From contig CAZJDB010000016.1 in the NCBI GenBank assembly GCA_964544695.1, forward strand, positions 3,224 to 67,223: 64,000 bases of DNA, read 5' to 3'. The position numbers and the translations under genes are program-made. Shown one piece after another: positions 34,969 through 44,365 of this stretch. Position 1 is the stretch's first letter. The number at the start of each line of letters is the position of its first letter. The notes under the pieces were generated by a model, which was not told the origin of the DNA, did no database searches, and saw nothing but the letters and a program-made list of their open reading frames with translations. The DNA comes from Dinghuibacter sp964544695 (GTDB lineage Bacteria; Bacteroidota; Bacteroidia; Chitinophagales; Chitinophagaceae).

Positions 34969-35586
34969 ATGAAAAATAAGCTGCTCCTTTTGATACTCTT
35001 CGGAATTATTTCACTTCAATCCCGGGGCCAATTCCTGCAATTTAATAACGACAGTACTTACAAAATATATAATACCTCCGATTTGACATTGATCAATCAG
35101 GAGAAACTGAGCGGATATGACTTTCAATTGCGCCTCTATTTTGGAAGTGGTCCGACAATTATCTCGAAATTATATTTATTACTCATTACAAATAAAAAGG
35201 GCATTTGGAGTGCCGAAAAATACATTTTTACCAGGAATGGGATTAGAGGAAAGGTGGAAGTGGATAGCGGGGTGGTACAAATAGATAATTATAGCGCTTT
35301 GTTTGCCGCGTTGAACGCCGATAGTTTGCAAAGCATCACGTCGATGGACGATATGCAAATAACTCAAATGGTAAAGCAAAGGAAGATTGATGCGGATAAG
35401 GGTATTATGCTTGTGGCGGATGGTACTGGGTATAAGGTTGAGCTATTGTCGCCGAATGCGAAAAGGGGATTTAGTTTCCATTGTCCCAAATCCTATGCCG
35501 ATTTTTACCAGCTTCCCGAGTTGAAAAGGGTGGTGGCCGTGCTCCATTTACTGATGGGGCTTATACAAATGGGCGATCCTTGTTAA
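34969..35586 (+). CDS. Hypothetical secreted protein
   Basis: 205 residues from the ATG at 34969, which begins a clean signal peptide (MKNKLLLLILFGIISLQSRGQ). Longer in-frame starts lie inside the CMD gene and lack a leader. The mature part is rich in Ser, Asp and Ile with no motif I recognise. It starts seven bases after the CMD copy 3 stop and may be read from the same mRNA, although its lower GC suggests a different history. Confidence 0.7.
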   Translation: MKNKLLLLILFGIISLQSRGQFLQFNNDSTYKIYNTSDLTLINQEKLSGYDFQLRLYFGSGPTIISKLYLLLITNKKGIWSAEKYIFTRNGIRGKVEVDSGVVQIDNYSALFAALNADSLQSITSMDDMQITQMVKQRKIDADKGIMLVADGTGYKVELLSPNAKRGFSFHCPKSYADFYQLPELKRVVAVLHLLMGLIQMGDPC

Positions 35587-35604
35587 AAAGTTCCCGCCTT
35601 TCAC

Positions 35605-35612
35605 TAACTTAC
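35605..35612 (+). promoter_or_regulatory. Possible -7 box of the ferritin gene
   Basis: TAACTTAC lies 15 bases before the ATG at 35628, two mismatches from TAnnTTTG. A TTG (35580-35582) lies 22 bases upstream, slightly too far, so support is weak. Confidence 0.3.
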
Positions 35613-35627
35613 CGAAAAATTGCTACT

Positions 35628-36179
35628 ATGGACTCAAATCGACTTTCAAAGACCATGCAGGCAGCCCTGAATGCACAGATGAACAAGGAGAACCTTCAGT
35701 CACAGATCTACCTGTCTTATGGCTGCTGGGCGGATAACGAGGGGTATGAAGGTATTTCGAACTTCCTTTTCCGGCATTCAAAGGAAGAGCGGGATCATAT
35801 GATGAAGTTCCTGGAGTATATCCTTAAACGCGGTGGGAAAGTGACGATTTCGGAGATCCCCGCGCCTTCGGCAAATCCGACGAGTGTCAATGACTGCTTT
35901 GAAAAGGTATTCAAGCACGAAGTGGAGAATACGGAGTGGATCTATAAGCTGGTGAAACAGAGTATGGAAGAGGAAGACTGGGCGACCTGGAATTTTATAC
36001 AATGGTTTGTCAAAGAACAGACGGAAGAAGAAAACCTTGCCATCGAACTGTTGGATATGATCCGGGTGGCCGGCGGGAAGGATGCTACGCACAGCGCTTT
36101 GTTCTCACTGGATAAGCGTATGGGCGAACGCGGAGATGATGCCACGCTGGCGCAGGATGTAACCACGGACAGGCCTTAA
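35628..36179 (+). CDS. ftnA: Ferritin (FtnA-like)
   Basis: 183 residues from the ATG at 35628; upstream frame is antecedent gene sequence. The ferroxidase pattern of bacterial non-haem ferritins is present: Glu in MNKENLQSQIYL, then EGISNFLFRHSKEERDHMMKFLEY with the Glu and His metal ligands, and WFVKEQTEEENLAIELLDM later. It oxidises Fe(II) and stores Fe(III) in a 24-mer shell. It directly follows the CMD/MFS operon and a secreted protein, which fits a redox or iron theme but not a proven link. Confidence 0.93.
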   Translation: MDSNRLSKTMQAALNAQMNKENLQSQIYLSYGCWADNEGYEGISNFLFRHSKEERDHMMKFLEYILKRGGKVTISEIPAPSANPTSVNDCFEKVFKHEVENTEWIYKLVKQSMEEEDWATWNFIQWFVKEQTEEENLAIELLDMIRVAGGKDATHSALFSLDKRMGERGDDATLAQDVTTDRP

Positions 36180-36181
36180 TT

Positions 36182-36849
36182 TCATAAGCGTGTAAAATCA
36201 ATATAGGCATAATTCATTTGGCCTGTTTCCCTTGTGTATAAGGTGATGATTTGAATACCCTTATTCAATTTTATCTGCGAAAAATCTTTTAAATAGTTCC
36301 AGTGGTGCCATTGCCGCCAATTTACAGGATCAGCTTTTACATAAGTCGATGGAATATCAACGGGGCCTGTTGCATCAATATCATTTACCGAAATTGACAC
36401 CTTCCCGCCTTGATTTGATGTGTACATAATGCCAAGTGCGTATGTTCCCGTTTCCTTTACTAAAACGGTGTATTTTATCCACTCGCCCTGTGCAGTCCAA
36501 CCGACATAAAGTTGATCCTTTGATGGCATTACCAAATTATAAGCATTGTTGTCTATGGGAGGTTCCCGAAATTTAGTGTAGGATATATCAACGCCTTCTT
36601 TCATTCGGAATTCGTTTAAATAGTCGCCGTCGGCTGGATTTAGCTTCCCGCTCCCCTGATTGATACTATCGGTGTCATGATAAGCGACACCTTCTCCTCC
36701 CAGATCATATAGGGCACATTGTAGTCGGCCGGGTATGGTTTGAATGTCATGGTGCAAGAATCAATAAATGGTTTGCCCATATATCGCTGACCATACGAAG
36801 TATTCCAGGAAAGGACCGCCAATATGACTAGTGTATTACAATTTACCAT
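36182..36849 (-). pseudogene. Frameshifted CBM6-type secreted carbohydrate-binding protein
   Basis: From the ATG at 36849 one frame gives a signal peptide (MVNCNTLVILAVLSWNTSYGQ) and YMGKPFIDS; the homologous continuation HHDIQTIPGRLQCALYDLGGEG and the rest of a CBM6 domain (KFREPPIDNNAY, VGWTAQGEWIKYTVLV) lie in another frame. The shift falls at about 36752-36760 and looks like a one-base loss. Without it the gene would give about 220 residues of secreted carbohydrate-binding module of the kind fused to beta-glucanases. It may be a real pseudogene or a sequencing error. Its start overlaps the GH3 gene end by 14 bases, so it would be the last gene of that operon. Confidence 0.75.
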
Positions 36850-39088
36850 CTGTTTGTTTGTTGAATTGCTTTGATGTGGCATACTTGAAGCCTAAAGTTT
36901 GATTTGCAATTTGGATTTTAAATTCGCCTGGTTCGGCTGCTGTTTTGCCATTATCATTTACGTAGGCAATATCCCTGGCGCTAATTTTAAAAGTAACCGT
37001 TTTGGTTTCCCCGGCCTTTAGGTCGATCTTATCGAATGCCCTTAAACGCTTGGTATCCGGGGTGATGGACGCATATAGCTCACTGATAAACAGCAAGACG
37101 GTCTCCTTGCCGTCTCGTCCCCCCGTATTGGTTACATCAACATGGATGGTCAGCGTTCCATTATCCTTAAGATCGGGTTTGTCTGCCCGTAAGTTATGGT
37201 ATTGAAAGGTGGTATAACTCAATCCAAAGCCGAACTCATATAGCGGATTATAACCATGCGAGTCATCCCCATTGCCATTCTCGATGTTTTTGCGGTAATA
37301 GTTGACCAGTGCATTGGGGGATCTCGGATAGGTGAAAGGCAATTTCCCGGAGGGGTTTACGTCGCCGAATAAGATGTCTGCTACAGCATTGCCACCTTCG
37401 TTTCCGGGCAGATAAGCCATCAGGGTAGCTGCAACGGCATCGTTTGCCGGCGTGACTATGCGCGGCCTTCCCTCTGCCAATACTAGCACAACGGGTTTTC
37501 CGGTTTTTGCCAGTTGTTGCGCCAATTCAATCTGAGCTGACGGCAAGTCGAGATCGTCGATATTTCCTAAATTTTCCGTGTAAGACGATTCGCCAAGGCA
37601 AAGCACTATTGCGTCCACTTGTTTTGCCGAGTCTACAGCCGTGTCTGCCCCTGCTTCATATACCACATTTTGTTTGCCGATTTTTTGTTCGATGGCCTCC
37701 AAAATCGTGTTTTTTTCGGCCGCATACTTATCATCCTGCTCGCCCTGCCAGGTGTAGCTCCAGCCGCCGTCAAGCGAGCGCATAGTATTGGCTGTCGGAC
37801 CGGTTACCAGCACCCGAATGCTCTTTTGTAACGGCAGTACGTGGTTATTGTTTTTAAGCAATGTAATTGACTCAACTGCTACCTGGCGGCTAATAGCTTT
37901 GAATTTATCCGAGCCGAAATCAGGGTAGTCTTCCGGGTTTCCGATAGGCCGGTCAAACAACCCCAACTCATATTTAACATGCAGTATCCGCCTGACCGAT
38001 TCATTAATCCGCGAGATGGGCACCCGGCCTTCATGAACCAATTGAATCAGATAATTGTAGAAACTATAGTCATAAGGCACTATACACATATCGAGGCCGG
38101 CATTGACAGCCAGCGCTACAGCATCTTTTTCGGTCGCGGCGACGTGATGGCGGGTATGGAGGTAACTAACATCCATCCAATCCGAAATTACGATACCATC
38201 AAACTTTAATTCCTTGCGAAGTACATCCGTGAGCAAATATTTACTGGAGTGCACTGGGACCCCGTTAATCTCGGATGAGTTTACCATTAATGTACGTGAC
38301 CCCGCTTTTATCGCTTCAATAAATGGCGGTAAAAAATACTCGCGCATATAACGGTCAGGTATCCAGGCAGGTGTACGGTCCTTGCCGCTCAACGGATCGC
38401 CATACCCTAAAAAGTGTTTCATCGTCGAGGTGACATGGAACTTGTCGCCTACACTATTCCCCTGGTAGCCTTTAATAATAGCGACCCCCATTGTTTTTAC
38501 CAGGTAAGGGTCTTCGCCAAAAGTTTCGTATACCCTTGGCCAGGCCTGGACCTTAGCCACATCCAAAACCGGGGAAAAATTCCAGGGGATATAGCTGGCG
38601 CGGGTCTCGTAGGCGGAGATCTCGCCCGCTTTCTGAATAAGTTCGGGATTAAAAGTGGCAGCCATAGCAATTTCCTGGGGGAACAAGGTACTGCCCAAAG
38701 TATAGGTAACGCCATGAATGGCATCGATGCCATATAATGCAGGTATTTTAAGCCTGTCCTGCATCGCTACGTGCTGTATGGCCGATATGATTTCGTACCA
38801 ATGTTTACGGTCATAAGCATGCCCTGCAACGTTTTGAAACGAGCCGATGTGATATTTCAGTATTCTTTCTTCCAGTTTTTGTTCATCGATCTCGTGGGGT
38901 TCGGTGACCTTACCCGATGGACCGGTTTTTGAAATAACATCTATTACCAGGTTAGTCATCTGCCCTACTTTTTCGGCTAATGTCATTTTGGCAAGTAAGC
39001 TATCGACCTTATGGTCGATGGTTGTCTGGGCTGAAGCGTAATGGCGGCTCAGGGTGAAAGCCGCCATAATGAGCAGTATATTTTTCAT
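36836..39088 (-). CDS. bglX: GH3 family beta-glucosidase (BglX-like)
   Basis: 750 residues with a signal peptide (to YASAQ, about residue 21), so periplasmic. Domain order is the classic one: TIM-barrel domain with GIDAIHGVTYTLGSTLFPQ and the nucleophile Asp in DGIVISDW (residues about 300-306), the alpha/beta sandwich domain with acid/base region, and a C-terminal fibronectin-like domain (VTNTGGRDGKETVLLFI). It releases glucose from beta-linked glucosides. Codon use is AT-rich compared with genes beyond 41.2 kb. It overlaps the aldo/keto reductase gene by four bases. Confidence 0.95.
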   Translation of the reverse strand: MKNILLIMAAFTLSRHYASAQTTIDHKVDSLLAKMTLAEKVGQMTNLVIDVISKTGPSGKVTEPHEIDEQKLEERILKYHIGSFQNVAGHAYDRKHWYEIISAIQHVAMQDRLKIPALYGIDAIHGVTYTLGSTLFPQEIAMAATFNPELIQKAGEISAYETRASYIPWNFSPVLDVAKVQAWPRVYETFGEDPYLVKTMGVAIIKGYQGNSVGDKFHVTSTMKHFLGYGDPLSGKDRTPAWIPDRYMREYFLPPFIEAIKAGSRTLMVNSSEINGVPVHSSKYLLTDVLRKELKFDGIVISDWMDVSYLHTRHHVAATEKDAVALAVNAGLDMCIVPYDYSFYNYLIQLVHEGRVPISRINESVRRILHVKYELGLFDRPIGNPEDYPDFGSDKFKAISRQVAVESITLLKNNNHVLPLQKSIRVLVTGPTANTMRSLDGGWSYTWQGEQDDKYAAEKNTILEAIEQKIGKQNVVYEAGADTAVDSAKQVDAIVLCLGESSYTENLGNIDDLDLPSAQIELAQQLAKTGKPVVLVLAEGRPRIVTPANDAVAATLMAYLPGNEGGNAVADILFGDVNPSGKLPFTYPRSPNALVNYYRKNIENGNGDDSHGYNPLYEFGFGLSYTTFQYHNLRADKPDLKDNGTLTIHVDVTNTGGRDGKETVLLFISELYASITPDTKRLRAFDKIDLKAGETKTVTFKISARDIAYVNDNGKTAAEPGEFKIQIANQTLGFKYATSKQFNKQTDGKL

Positions 39089-40077
39089 AAAATGCTATTT
39101 ATTCTTTCGAGCTCATCGGTTGAAAATGAGATATTTTCAAGACATTTAAGTGAATCCGAAACCTGTTCGGGTTTACTTACGCCGATTAACACGGAGGTAA
39201 TGCGGTCGTCTTTTAAGATCCACGAAAGTGCCATTTGAGCCAGGTTTTGTCCGCGCGCCAGGGCGACTTCATTAAGCCTGATCACCTTGGCAATTTTTTC
39301 ATCGGTAATCCCATTTTCATCAATGGCGCCGTTCCCCCTGTGGCTTGCAGCTCTTGAGCCTTCGGGGATACCTTTCAAATATTTGTCGGTCAGGAGGCCC
39401 TGTGCCAACGGAGAAAACGGGATACAGCCAATGCCGTTGCCTTCAAGCACATCCAGTAGGCCGTCTTCTATCCAACGGTCGAACATCGAATATCTTGGTT
39501 GGTGAATCAGGCACGGCGTACCAAGCCGGTTTAATACCCTGATAGCGGCTTCTGTTTCGATGGCATTATAACTTGATATGCCCACATACAGGGCTTTCCC
39601 CTGTCGTACAATAAGGTCAAGGACGCCCATCGTTTCTTCCAGGGGCGTCTGGGAATCGGGACGGTGGTGATAAAATATATCTACATAATCCAAGCCCATA
39701 CGCTTCAAACTTTGATCCAAGCTGGCAACCAGGTATTTTTTTGATCCCCAATCCCCATACGGCCCATCCCACATTCTCCAACCTGCTTTTGTCGAGATTA
39801 TCAACTCATCACGGTATGTTGTAAAGTCATCCTTAAAAATTCTACCGAAGGTTTCTTCAGCCGAACCGGTCGGTGGGCCATAGTTGTTCGCCAAATCAAA
39901 ATGCGTTATGCCGTTATCAAAAGCCAGCTTTAAAATAGTACGTCCATTTTCCAGCGTATCGATACCGCCGAAATTATGCCAAAGGCCCAGCGACACGGCT
40001 GGTAGCAACAAACCGCTTTTACCGCAACGGCGATATTGCATACTTTTGTAACGGGTGGGGTTGGGTAGGTAGGGCAT
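39085..40077 (-). CDS. Aldo/keto reductase (YghZ-like)
   Basis: 330 residues from the ATG at 40077 (MPYLPNPTRYKSMQYRRCGKSG), the usual opening of the YghZ/Gpr and Kvbeta-like branch; an ATG 27 bases upstream is possible. The catalytic set is visible: Asp and Tyr in FDLANNYGPPTGSAEE, Lys in IISTKAG, and His in DIFYHHRPD. It reduces aldehydes or glyceraldehyde 3-phosphate-like substrates with NADPH. It is in the operon of the GH3 gene, overlapping it by four bases, and follows the GlcG-like gene by four bases. Confidence 0.93.
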   Translation of the reverse strand: MPYLPNPTRYKSMQYRRCGKSGLLLPAVSLGLWHNFGGIDTLENGRTILKLAFDNGITHFDLANNYGPPTGSAEETFGRIFKDDFTTYRDELIISTKAGWRMWDGPYGDWGSKKYLVASLDQSLKRMGLDYVDIFYHHRPDSQTPLEETMGVLDLIVRQGKALYVGISSYNAIETEAAIRVLNRLGTPCLIHQPRYSMFDRWIEDGLLDVLEGNGIGCIPFSPLAQGLLTDKYLKGIPEGSRAASHRGNGAIDENGITDEKIAKVIRLNEVALARGQNLAQMALSWILKDDRITSVLIGVSKPEQVSDSLKCLENISFSTDELERINSIL

Positions 40078-40081
40078 ATCG

Positions 40082-40516
40082 TTAAACTTCGGTTGCTTTG
40101 TCAAGTGCTTTTACCATTATTTCAAGGTCAATGATGCCTCTGAAGCCGCTAAAACCAACCGAAAGCTTTGAACCGTCAGGCAGGATAAGCGGTTGGCCAC
40201 CCTGCCATCCTATCAGATCAGGGGCTTCTATGCCATTGCCATTTTCTTCAGCGAGCCCGTTAAAAACCATTTTTTCGTACTCGCCGGTTTTAACGCCCGT
40301 CAGCCAAACCTGGCTTGCCTTAGTCCAGGCGATTTTATAAGATTGTCTTTGCCTGGGTTTGTTGGTTCCCAGCATTCTGCCAAACACCATTCCATTTTCG
40401 GCTATGATGCAAACAGCGACGTTGCCGTTGGCAATGTTTCTATCTTCGGGGTTTTGCATGTAGACCGGTATAAGGTTTTCGATTTCGGTAAACATTTTAT
40501 TTATGATAGTTTCCAT
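40082..40516 (-). CDS. GlcG/HbpS-like protein
   Basis: 144 residues from the ATG at 40516. The layout ANGNVAVCIIAENGMVFGRMLGTNKPRQRQSYKIAWTKASQVWLTG and the later LPDGSKLSVGFSGFRGIIDLEIMVKALDK is that of the GlcG/HbpS fold (haem-degrading or PduO C-terminal-like). Members bind haem, cobalamin-related or small ligands; the sequence alone does not tell which. First gene of the GH3/AKR operon, divergent from a Crp-family regulator 61 bases away. Confidence 0.8.
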   Translation of the reverse strand: METIINKMFTEIENLIPVYMQNPEDRNIANGNVAVCIIAENGMVFGRMLGTNKPRQRQSYKIAWTKASQVWLTGVKTGEYEKMVFNGLAEENGNGIEAPDLIGWQGGQPLILPDGSKLSVGFSGFRGIIDLEIMVKALDKATEV

Positions 40517-40577
40517 AATGTAAATTTGGACCTGCTTTAGCCAAAATCCATTGAACTGGGACAAGAAATTATCAATA

Positions 40578-41168
40578 ATGTTTCAAAATATTAATGCATA
40601 TGTTTTAAAGTGTGTTAGTTTATCAGCGTGGGAATTGGAATATTTTAATTCGATTCTGCAGTATAAAGTGATACCCAAAAAAACAATGCTCCTGCAAGCA
40701 GGCAATATTTGCAATTTTGAAGCTTATGTAATCAAGGGCTGCATCCGCGAGTATTATATCGACAACCATGGAGCTGAACTAACCCTTCAGTTTGCCATTG
40801 AAGATTGGTGGGTCAGCGATATTACCAGTTTCGAGGATCAAAAGGTCAGCAGTATGTATATTGAAACATTGGAAGATTGCGCGCTTTTAATGCTTTCGCG
40901 GCAATCAAAAGAGCGGCTTTTAGCAGAAGTGCCCAAGCTTGAAAGGATGTTCCGCCTTATGATACAACGCCATCTTTCGACGGTTCAAAGCAGGTTGTTC
41001 AGAACCGTTACCTTTTCAGCGATGGAAAAATATCTCGAATTTATAAAGCGCTATCCGACCATTCCCCAACGCGTGCCCCAGCATTATATTGCATCCTACC
41101 TTGGCATATCTCCGGAGTTCTTGAGCAAACTCAGGACCAGGCACCTGAGAAATATGGATAAAAGTTGA
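40578..41168 (+). CDS. Crp/Fnr family transcriptional regulator
   Basis: 196 residues from the ATG at 40578 (MFQNINAYVLKCVSLSAWELEYF). The cyclic-nucleotide-binding-like beta-barrel spans about 25-120 (NFEAYVIKGCIREYYIDNHGAELTLQFAIEDWWVSD) and the HTH near 150-190 (YIASYLGISPEFLSKLRTR). It lacks Fnr-type cysteine clusters. Being divergent from the GlcG-like/AKR/GH3 operon, it is a likely regulator of it. The gene is distinctly AT-rich. Confidence 0.9.
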   Translation: MFQNINAYVLKCVSLSAWELEYFNSILQYKVIPKKTMLLQAGNICNFEAYVIKGCIREYYIDNHGAELTLQFAIEDWWVSDITSFEDQKVSSMYIETLEDCALLMLSRQSKERLLAEVPKLERMFRLMIQRHLSTVQSRLFRTVTFSAMEKYLEFIKRYPTIPQRVPQHYIASYLGISPEFLSKLRTRHLRNMDKS

Positions 41169-41224
41169 AGAACGGTATCGATGGAAAGGTAATCAAGTTG
41201 TAATTTTTTGGCAATTATCACAAC

Positions 41225-44200
41225 ATGAGAAAATTACTTGGGAATTGGGCTCCCCGGCTGCGCCCGGTGGTTTCCGCCCTGCTGCTACTCGGATTCACGG
41301 GTTCAGCGCTTTCACAGGATATCGATACCTCGTTGTTCGGCAACCTTCGCTGGCGCATGATCGGCCCCCATCGCGGCGGTCGAACCGTCGGCGGATGCGG
41401 GGTGCCGCAGCAGCCCAATGTGTTTTATATTGGCGTCAATAATGGGGGCGTCTGGAAAACGACCGATTTTGGCCGGACGTGGGATCCCATCTTCGATGGT
41501 CAGTCCACGGGCTCGATCGGGGATGTGGCCGTGGCACCTTCGGATCCGAATATCGTTTACGTGGCCAGCGGGGAAGGCATCCAGCGTCCCGACCTGTCCG
41601 TAGGCGACGGGATATACCGGTCTTCCGACGCGGGCAAAACCTGGACGCACCTGGGACTTGCAGCGGGTCAGCAGATGGGCGGCCTGGCAATCGATCCACA
41701 TGACCCTGACCGGGTCTTCGTCGCCGTGCTGGGCCACCCATACGGCCCAAATCCCGAAAGGGGTGTATACCGTAGTTCGGATGGCGGTAAGACCTGGGAA
41801 AAGGTCCTGTACAAGGATGAGAATACCGGGGCCGTGCAGGTGACCCTTGATCCGACGAATCCGCAGATTGTCTATGCGGACTTGTGGGCCGGGCGCCAGG
41901 GCCCCTGGGAGAATGGGGCATGGAACGGCCCGAACAGCGGTTTATTTAAATCCACCGACGGGGGCAACACCTGGCATCAGTTGACGCAAGGATTGCCGAC
42001 TACCGCCCAGGGTCTTTCGCGTATCGGCTTTTGTATTGCGCCGTCCGATCCCAGCCGTCTCTACGCCACGGTGGAGGCCGGCGCACATGGTGGTATCTAT
42101 CGAAGCGACGACGGCGGCGAATCCTGGCAGAAATTGAATAGTGACCAGCGTTTCTGGGGTCGCGGGGACGATTTCGCCGAAGTAAAGGCCGACCCGAAAA
42201 ATAAAGATATCGTTTATACTGCGGACGTCGTTGTCTGGAAATCGGTCGATGGCGGGGCCAGTTGGAATGCTTTTAAGGGCGCCCCGGGCGGCGATGACTA
42301 TCATCGCCTTTGGATCAATCCCGATCATCCGGAAATTATGCTGGTCGCCTGTGACCAGGGCGCCATCGTCACCGTCAATGGCGGACATACCTTCTCTTCC
42401 TGGTACAACCAGCCGACGGCGCAGTTCTATCACGTGATCACCGACAATGCTTTTCCATACAATGTATACGGTGGCCAGCAGGAAAGCGGCTCTATCGGGA
42501 TCGCTTCCCGCGGCAACGATGGTCAGATTACCTTCCGCGAATGGCACCCGGTGGGTGTGGAGGAATACGGCTATGTCGCGCCCGATCCGCTGGACCCCAA
42601 TATTATTTACGGCGGAAAGATAACCCGCTATGACAAACGAACGGGCCAGATACAGAATATTGCTCCCGAGGCTGTTCGAAGCGGCAAATACCGCTTTCTT
42701 CGGACAGCTCCCGTGCTCTTTTCACCGACTGACCCCCATACGCTTTATTTTGCCGGCAATGTATTGTTCAAAACCAGCAACGGAGGCCATTCCTGGCAGG
42801 TGATCAGCCCTGATCTCAGCCGCGAAACCTGGGCCGTCCCGGCCAGTGTTGGCATTTACAATACCGAAAGTCTGACGAAGATGCCACGACGCGGCGTTAT
42901 TTATACGGTTGCCCCATCACCCGTGGATCCGTTGACGATCTGGGCGGGCACCGACGACGGGTTGATCCATGTTACCCGCGACGGCGGCAAGACCTGGAAG
43001 AACGTGACGCCGCCCGGGATTCCAGACTGGAGCAAGGTCTCGCTGATCGATGCCGGTCACTCGGACGCCGGGACGGCTTACGCCGCGATCAATGGCATCC
43101 GGCTGGACGATATGCATCCGCATATTTTTAAGACGCATGACGGGGGACGTACCTGGACGGAGATCGATGCTGGTCTGCCGGACGACCCCATCAATGTCGT
43201 CAGGGAAGATCCGCGGCGCAAAGGAATGCTGCTGGCCGGCTCCGAAAGATTTGTTTTGATTTCCTTTGACGACGGAGCACACTGGAGTCCTTTGCGGTTG
43301 AACATGCCGGCGACGTCCATCCGCGACCTCGTTTTCAAAGACGACGATGTAGTGGTGGGTACCCATGGCCGTTCGTTTTGGATCCTCGATGATATTGCGC
43401 CGCTCCGGCAAATGACGGCAACGGAGCCAACAGTTTTATATAAGCCTGCGCCTGCCATTCGCGTCCGATGGGATATGTGGCCGGATACTCCGCTGCCGGG
43501 GGACGAACCCGGGGGAGAGAATCCCCCGGACGGTGCGGCGATCGACTACTATGTGAAGGAAGGAGCCGCCGGACCGGTGACACTCGATATCTCCGATGCC
43601 CGGGGCAGGTTGGTCCGCCATTTTGCCAGCACCGACACGATGTATACGATCCCAGATGTGAATATCCCCACCTATTGGATCCGGCCGCAACAGGTACTAT
43701 CCTCCCAGGCGGGGCCGCACCGGATGATCTGGGACCTGCACTATCAACCCTTGAATGTACCGGCTGAATATCCGATCGGCGCCATCTACGCCAATACCGC
43801 CCCCGCAGCCACATCGCCCTGGGCGATGCCCGGTGTCTATACCGTTAAGTTGACCGTAAACGGCAAAACGTACACACAGCCGCTGACGGTTCGGATGGAC
43901 CCTCGCGTAAAAACGCCTTTGCTTGTCCTGCAACAGCAACACGATCTTGCTCTGCAGGCCTATAAAGGACGGCAGGCCGCGATGCAGGCCTATGACGAGG
44001 TGCGCGGGCTCAGGTCCGAACTGGCGACGCTGCTGCAACATAGTTCGGGTGCATTCACCACGGCATTACAGGACCTGGATGCGAAGGCCGCGCAGTTGGA
44101 AGGAGCCGGCGGCCGAAGGAGAGGTGCGGCCTCCAGCACGAAGGTGAAGACGTTTGGTCAGTTGCAGGGCGATTATACAGGAGTATTTTCCATCCTGGAA

Positions 44201-44365
44201 GGGGCCGACGAACCGCCGACCACGCAAGTGATCGATGGCCTGAAGGCGACAGAAATGGCGGCCGCACAAACGATGGCCGCCTGGAAACAAATACAGGAGA
44301 AAGATTTACCCGCACTGAATACGCAGTTGAAGGCTGCGGGTCTTGATTTAATAAAAATTAAATAA
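41225..44365 (+). CDS. Giant Asp-box beta-propeller protein (VPS10/sortilin-like), copy 1
   Basis: 1046 residues with a signal-peptide-like N-terminus ending TGSALSQ. At least nine Asp-box (S-x-D-G-G-x-T-W) repeats are seen, such as SSDGGKTW, STDGGNTW, SDDGGESW, TRDGGKTW and SFDDGAHW, across about residues 60-700, predicting two VPS10/BNR-type propellers. A C-terminal beta-sandwich and helical region (LLVLQQQHDLALQAYKG onwards) follow. Such proteins are annotated as glycosyl hydrolases, but no sialidase RIP/Glu-Tyr catalytic set was evident. The stop is directly next to the start of copy 2, and both are in one operon with a ferric-reductase-like gene. Confidence 0.9.
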   Translation: MRKLLGNWAPRLRPVVSALLLLGFTGSALSQDIDTSLFGNLRWRMIGPHRGGRTVGGCGVPQQPNVFYIGVNNGGVWKTTDFGRTWDPIFDGQSTGSIGDVAVAPSDPNIVYVASGEGIQRPDLSVGDGIYRSSDAGKTWTHLGLAAGQQMGGLAIDPHDPDRVFVAVLGHPYGPNPERGVYRSSDGGKTWEKVLYKDENTGAVQVTLDPTNPQIVYADLWAGRQGPWENGAWNGPNSGLFKSTDGGNTWHQLTQGLPTTAQGLSRIGFCIAPSDPSRLYATVEAGAHGGIYRSDDGGESWQKLNSDQRFWGRGDDFAEVKADPKNKDIVYTADVVVWKSVDGGASWNAFKGAPGGDDYHRLWINPDHPEIMLVACDQGAIVTVNGGHTFSSWYNQPTAQFYHVITDNAFPYNVYGGQQESGSIGIASRGNDGQITFREWHPVGVEEYGYVAPDPLDPNIIYGGKITRYDKRTGQIQNIAPEAVRSGKYRFLRTAPVLFSPTDPHTLYFAGNVLFKTSNGGHSWQVISPDLSRETWAVPASVGIYNTESLTKMPRRGVIYTVAPSPVDPLTIWAGTDDGLIHVTRDGGKTWKNVTPPGIPDWSKVSLIDAGHSDAGTAYAAINGIRLDDMHPHIFKTHDGGRTWTEIDAGLPDDPINVVREDPRRKGMLLAGSERFVLISFDDGAHWSPLRLNMPATSIRDLVFKDDDVVVGTHGRSFWILDDIAPLRQMTATEPTVLYKPAPAIRVRWDMWPDTPLPGDEPGGENPPDGAAIDYYVKEGAAGPVTLDISDARGRLVRHFASTDTMYTIPDVNIPTYWIRPQQVLSSQAGPHRMIWDLHYQPLNVPAEYPIGAIYANTAPAATSPWAMPGVYTVKLTVNGKTYTQPLTVRMDPRVKTPLLVLQQQHDLALQAYKGRQAAMQAYDEVRGLRSELATLLQHSSGAFTTALQDLDAKAAQLEGAGGRRRGAASSTKVKTFGQLQGDYTGVFSILEGADEPPTTQVIDGLKATEMAAAQTMAAWKQIQEKDLPALNTQLKAAGLDLIKIK

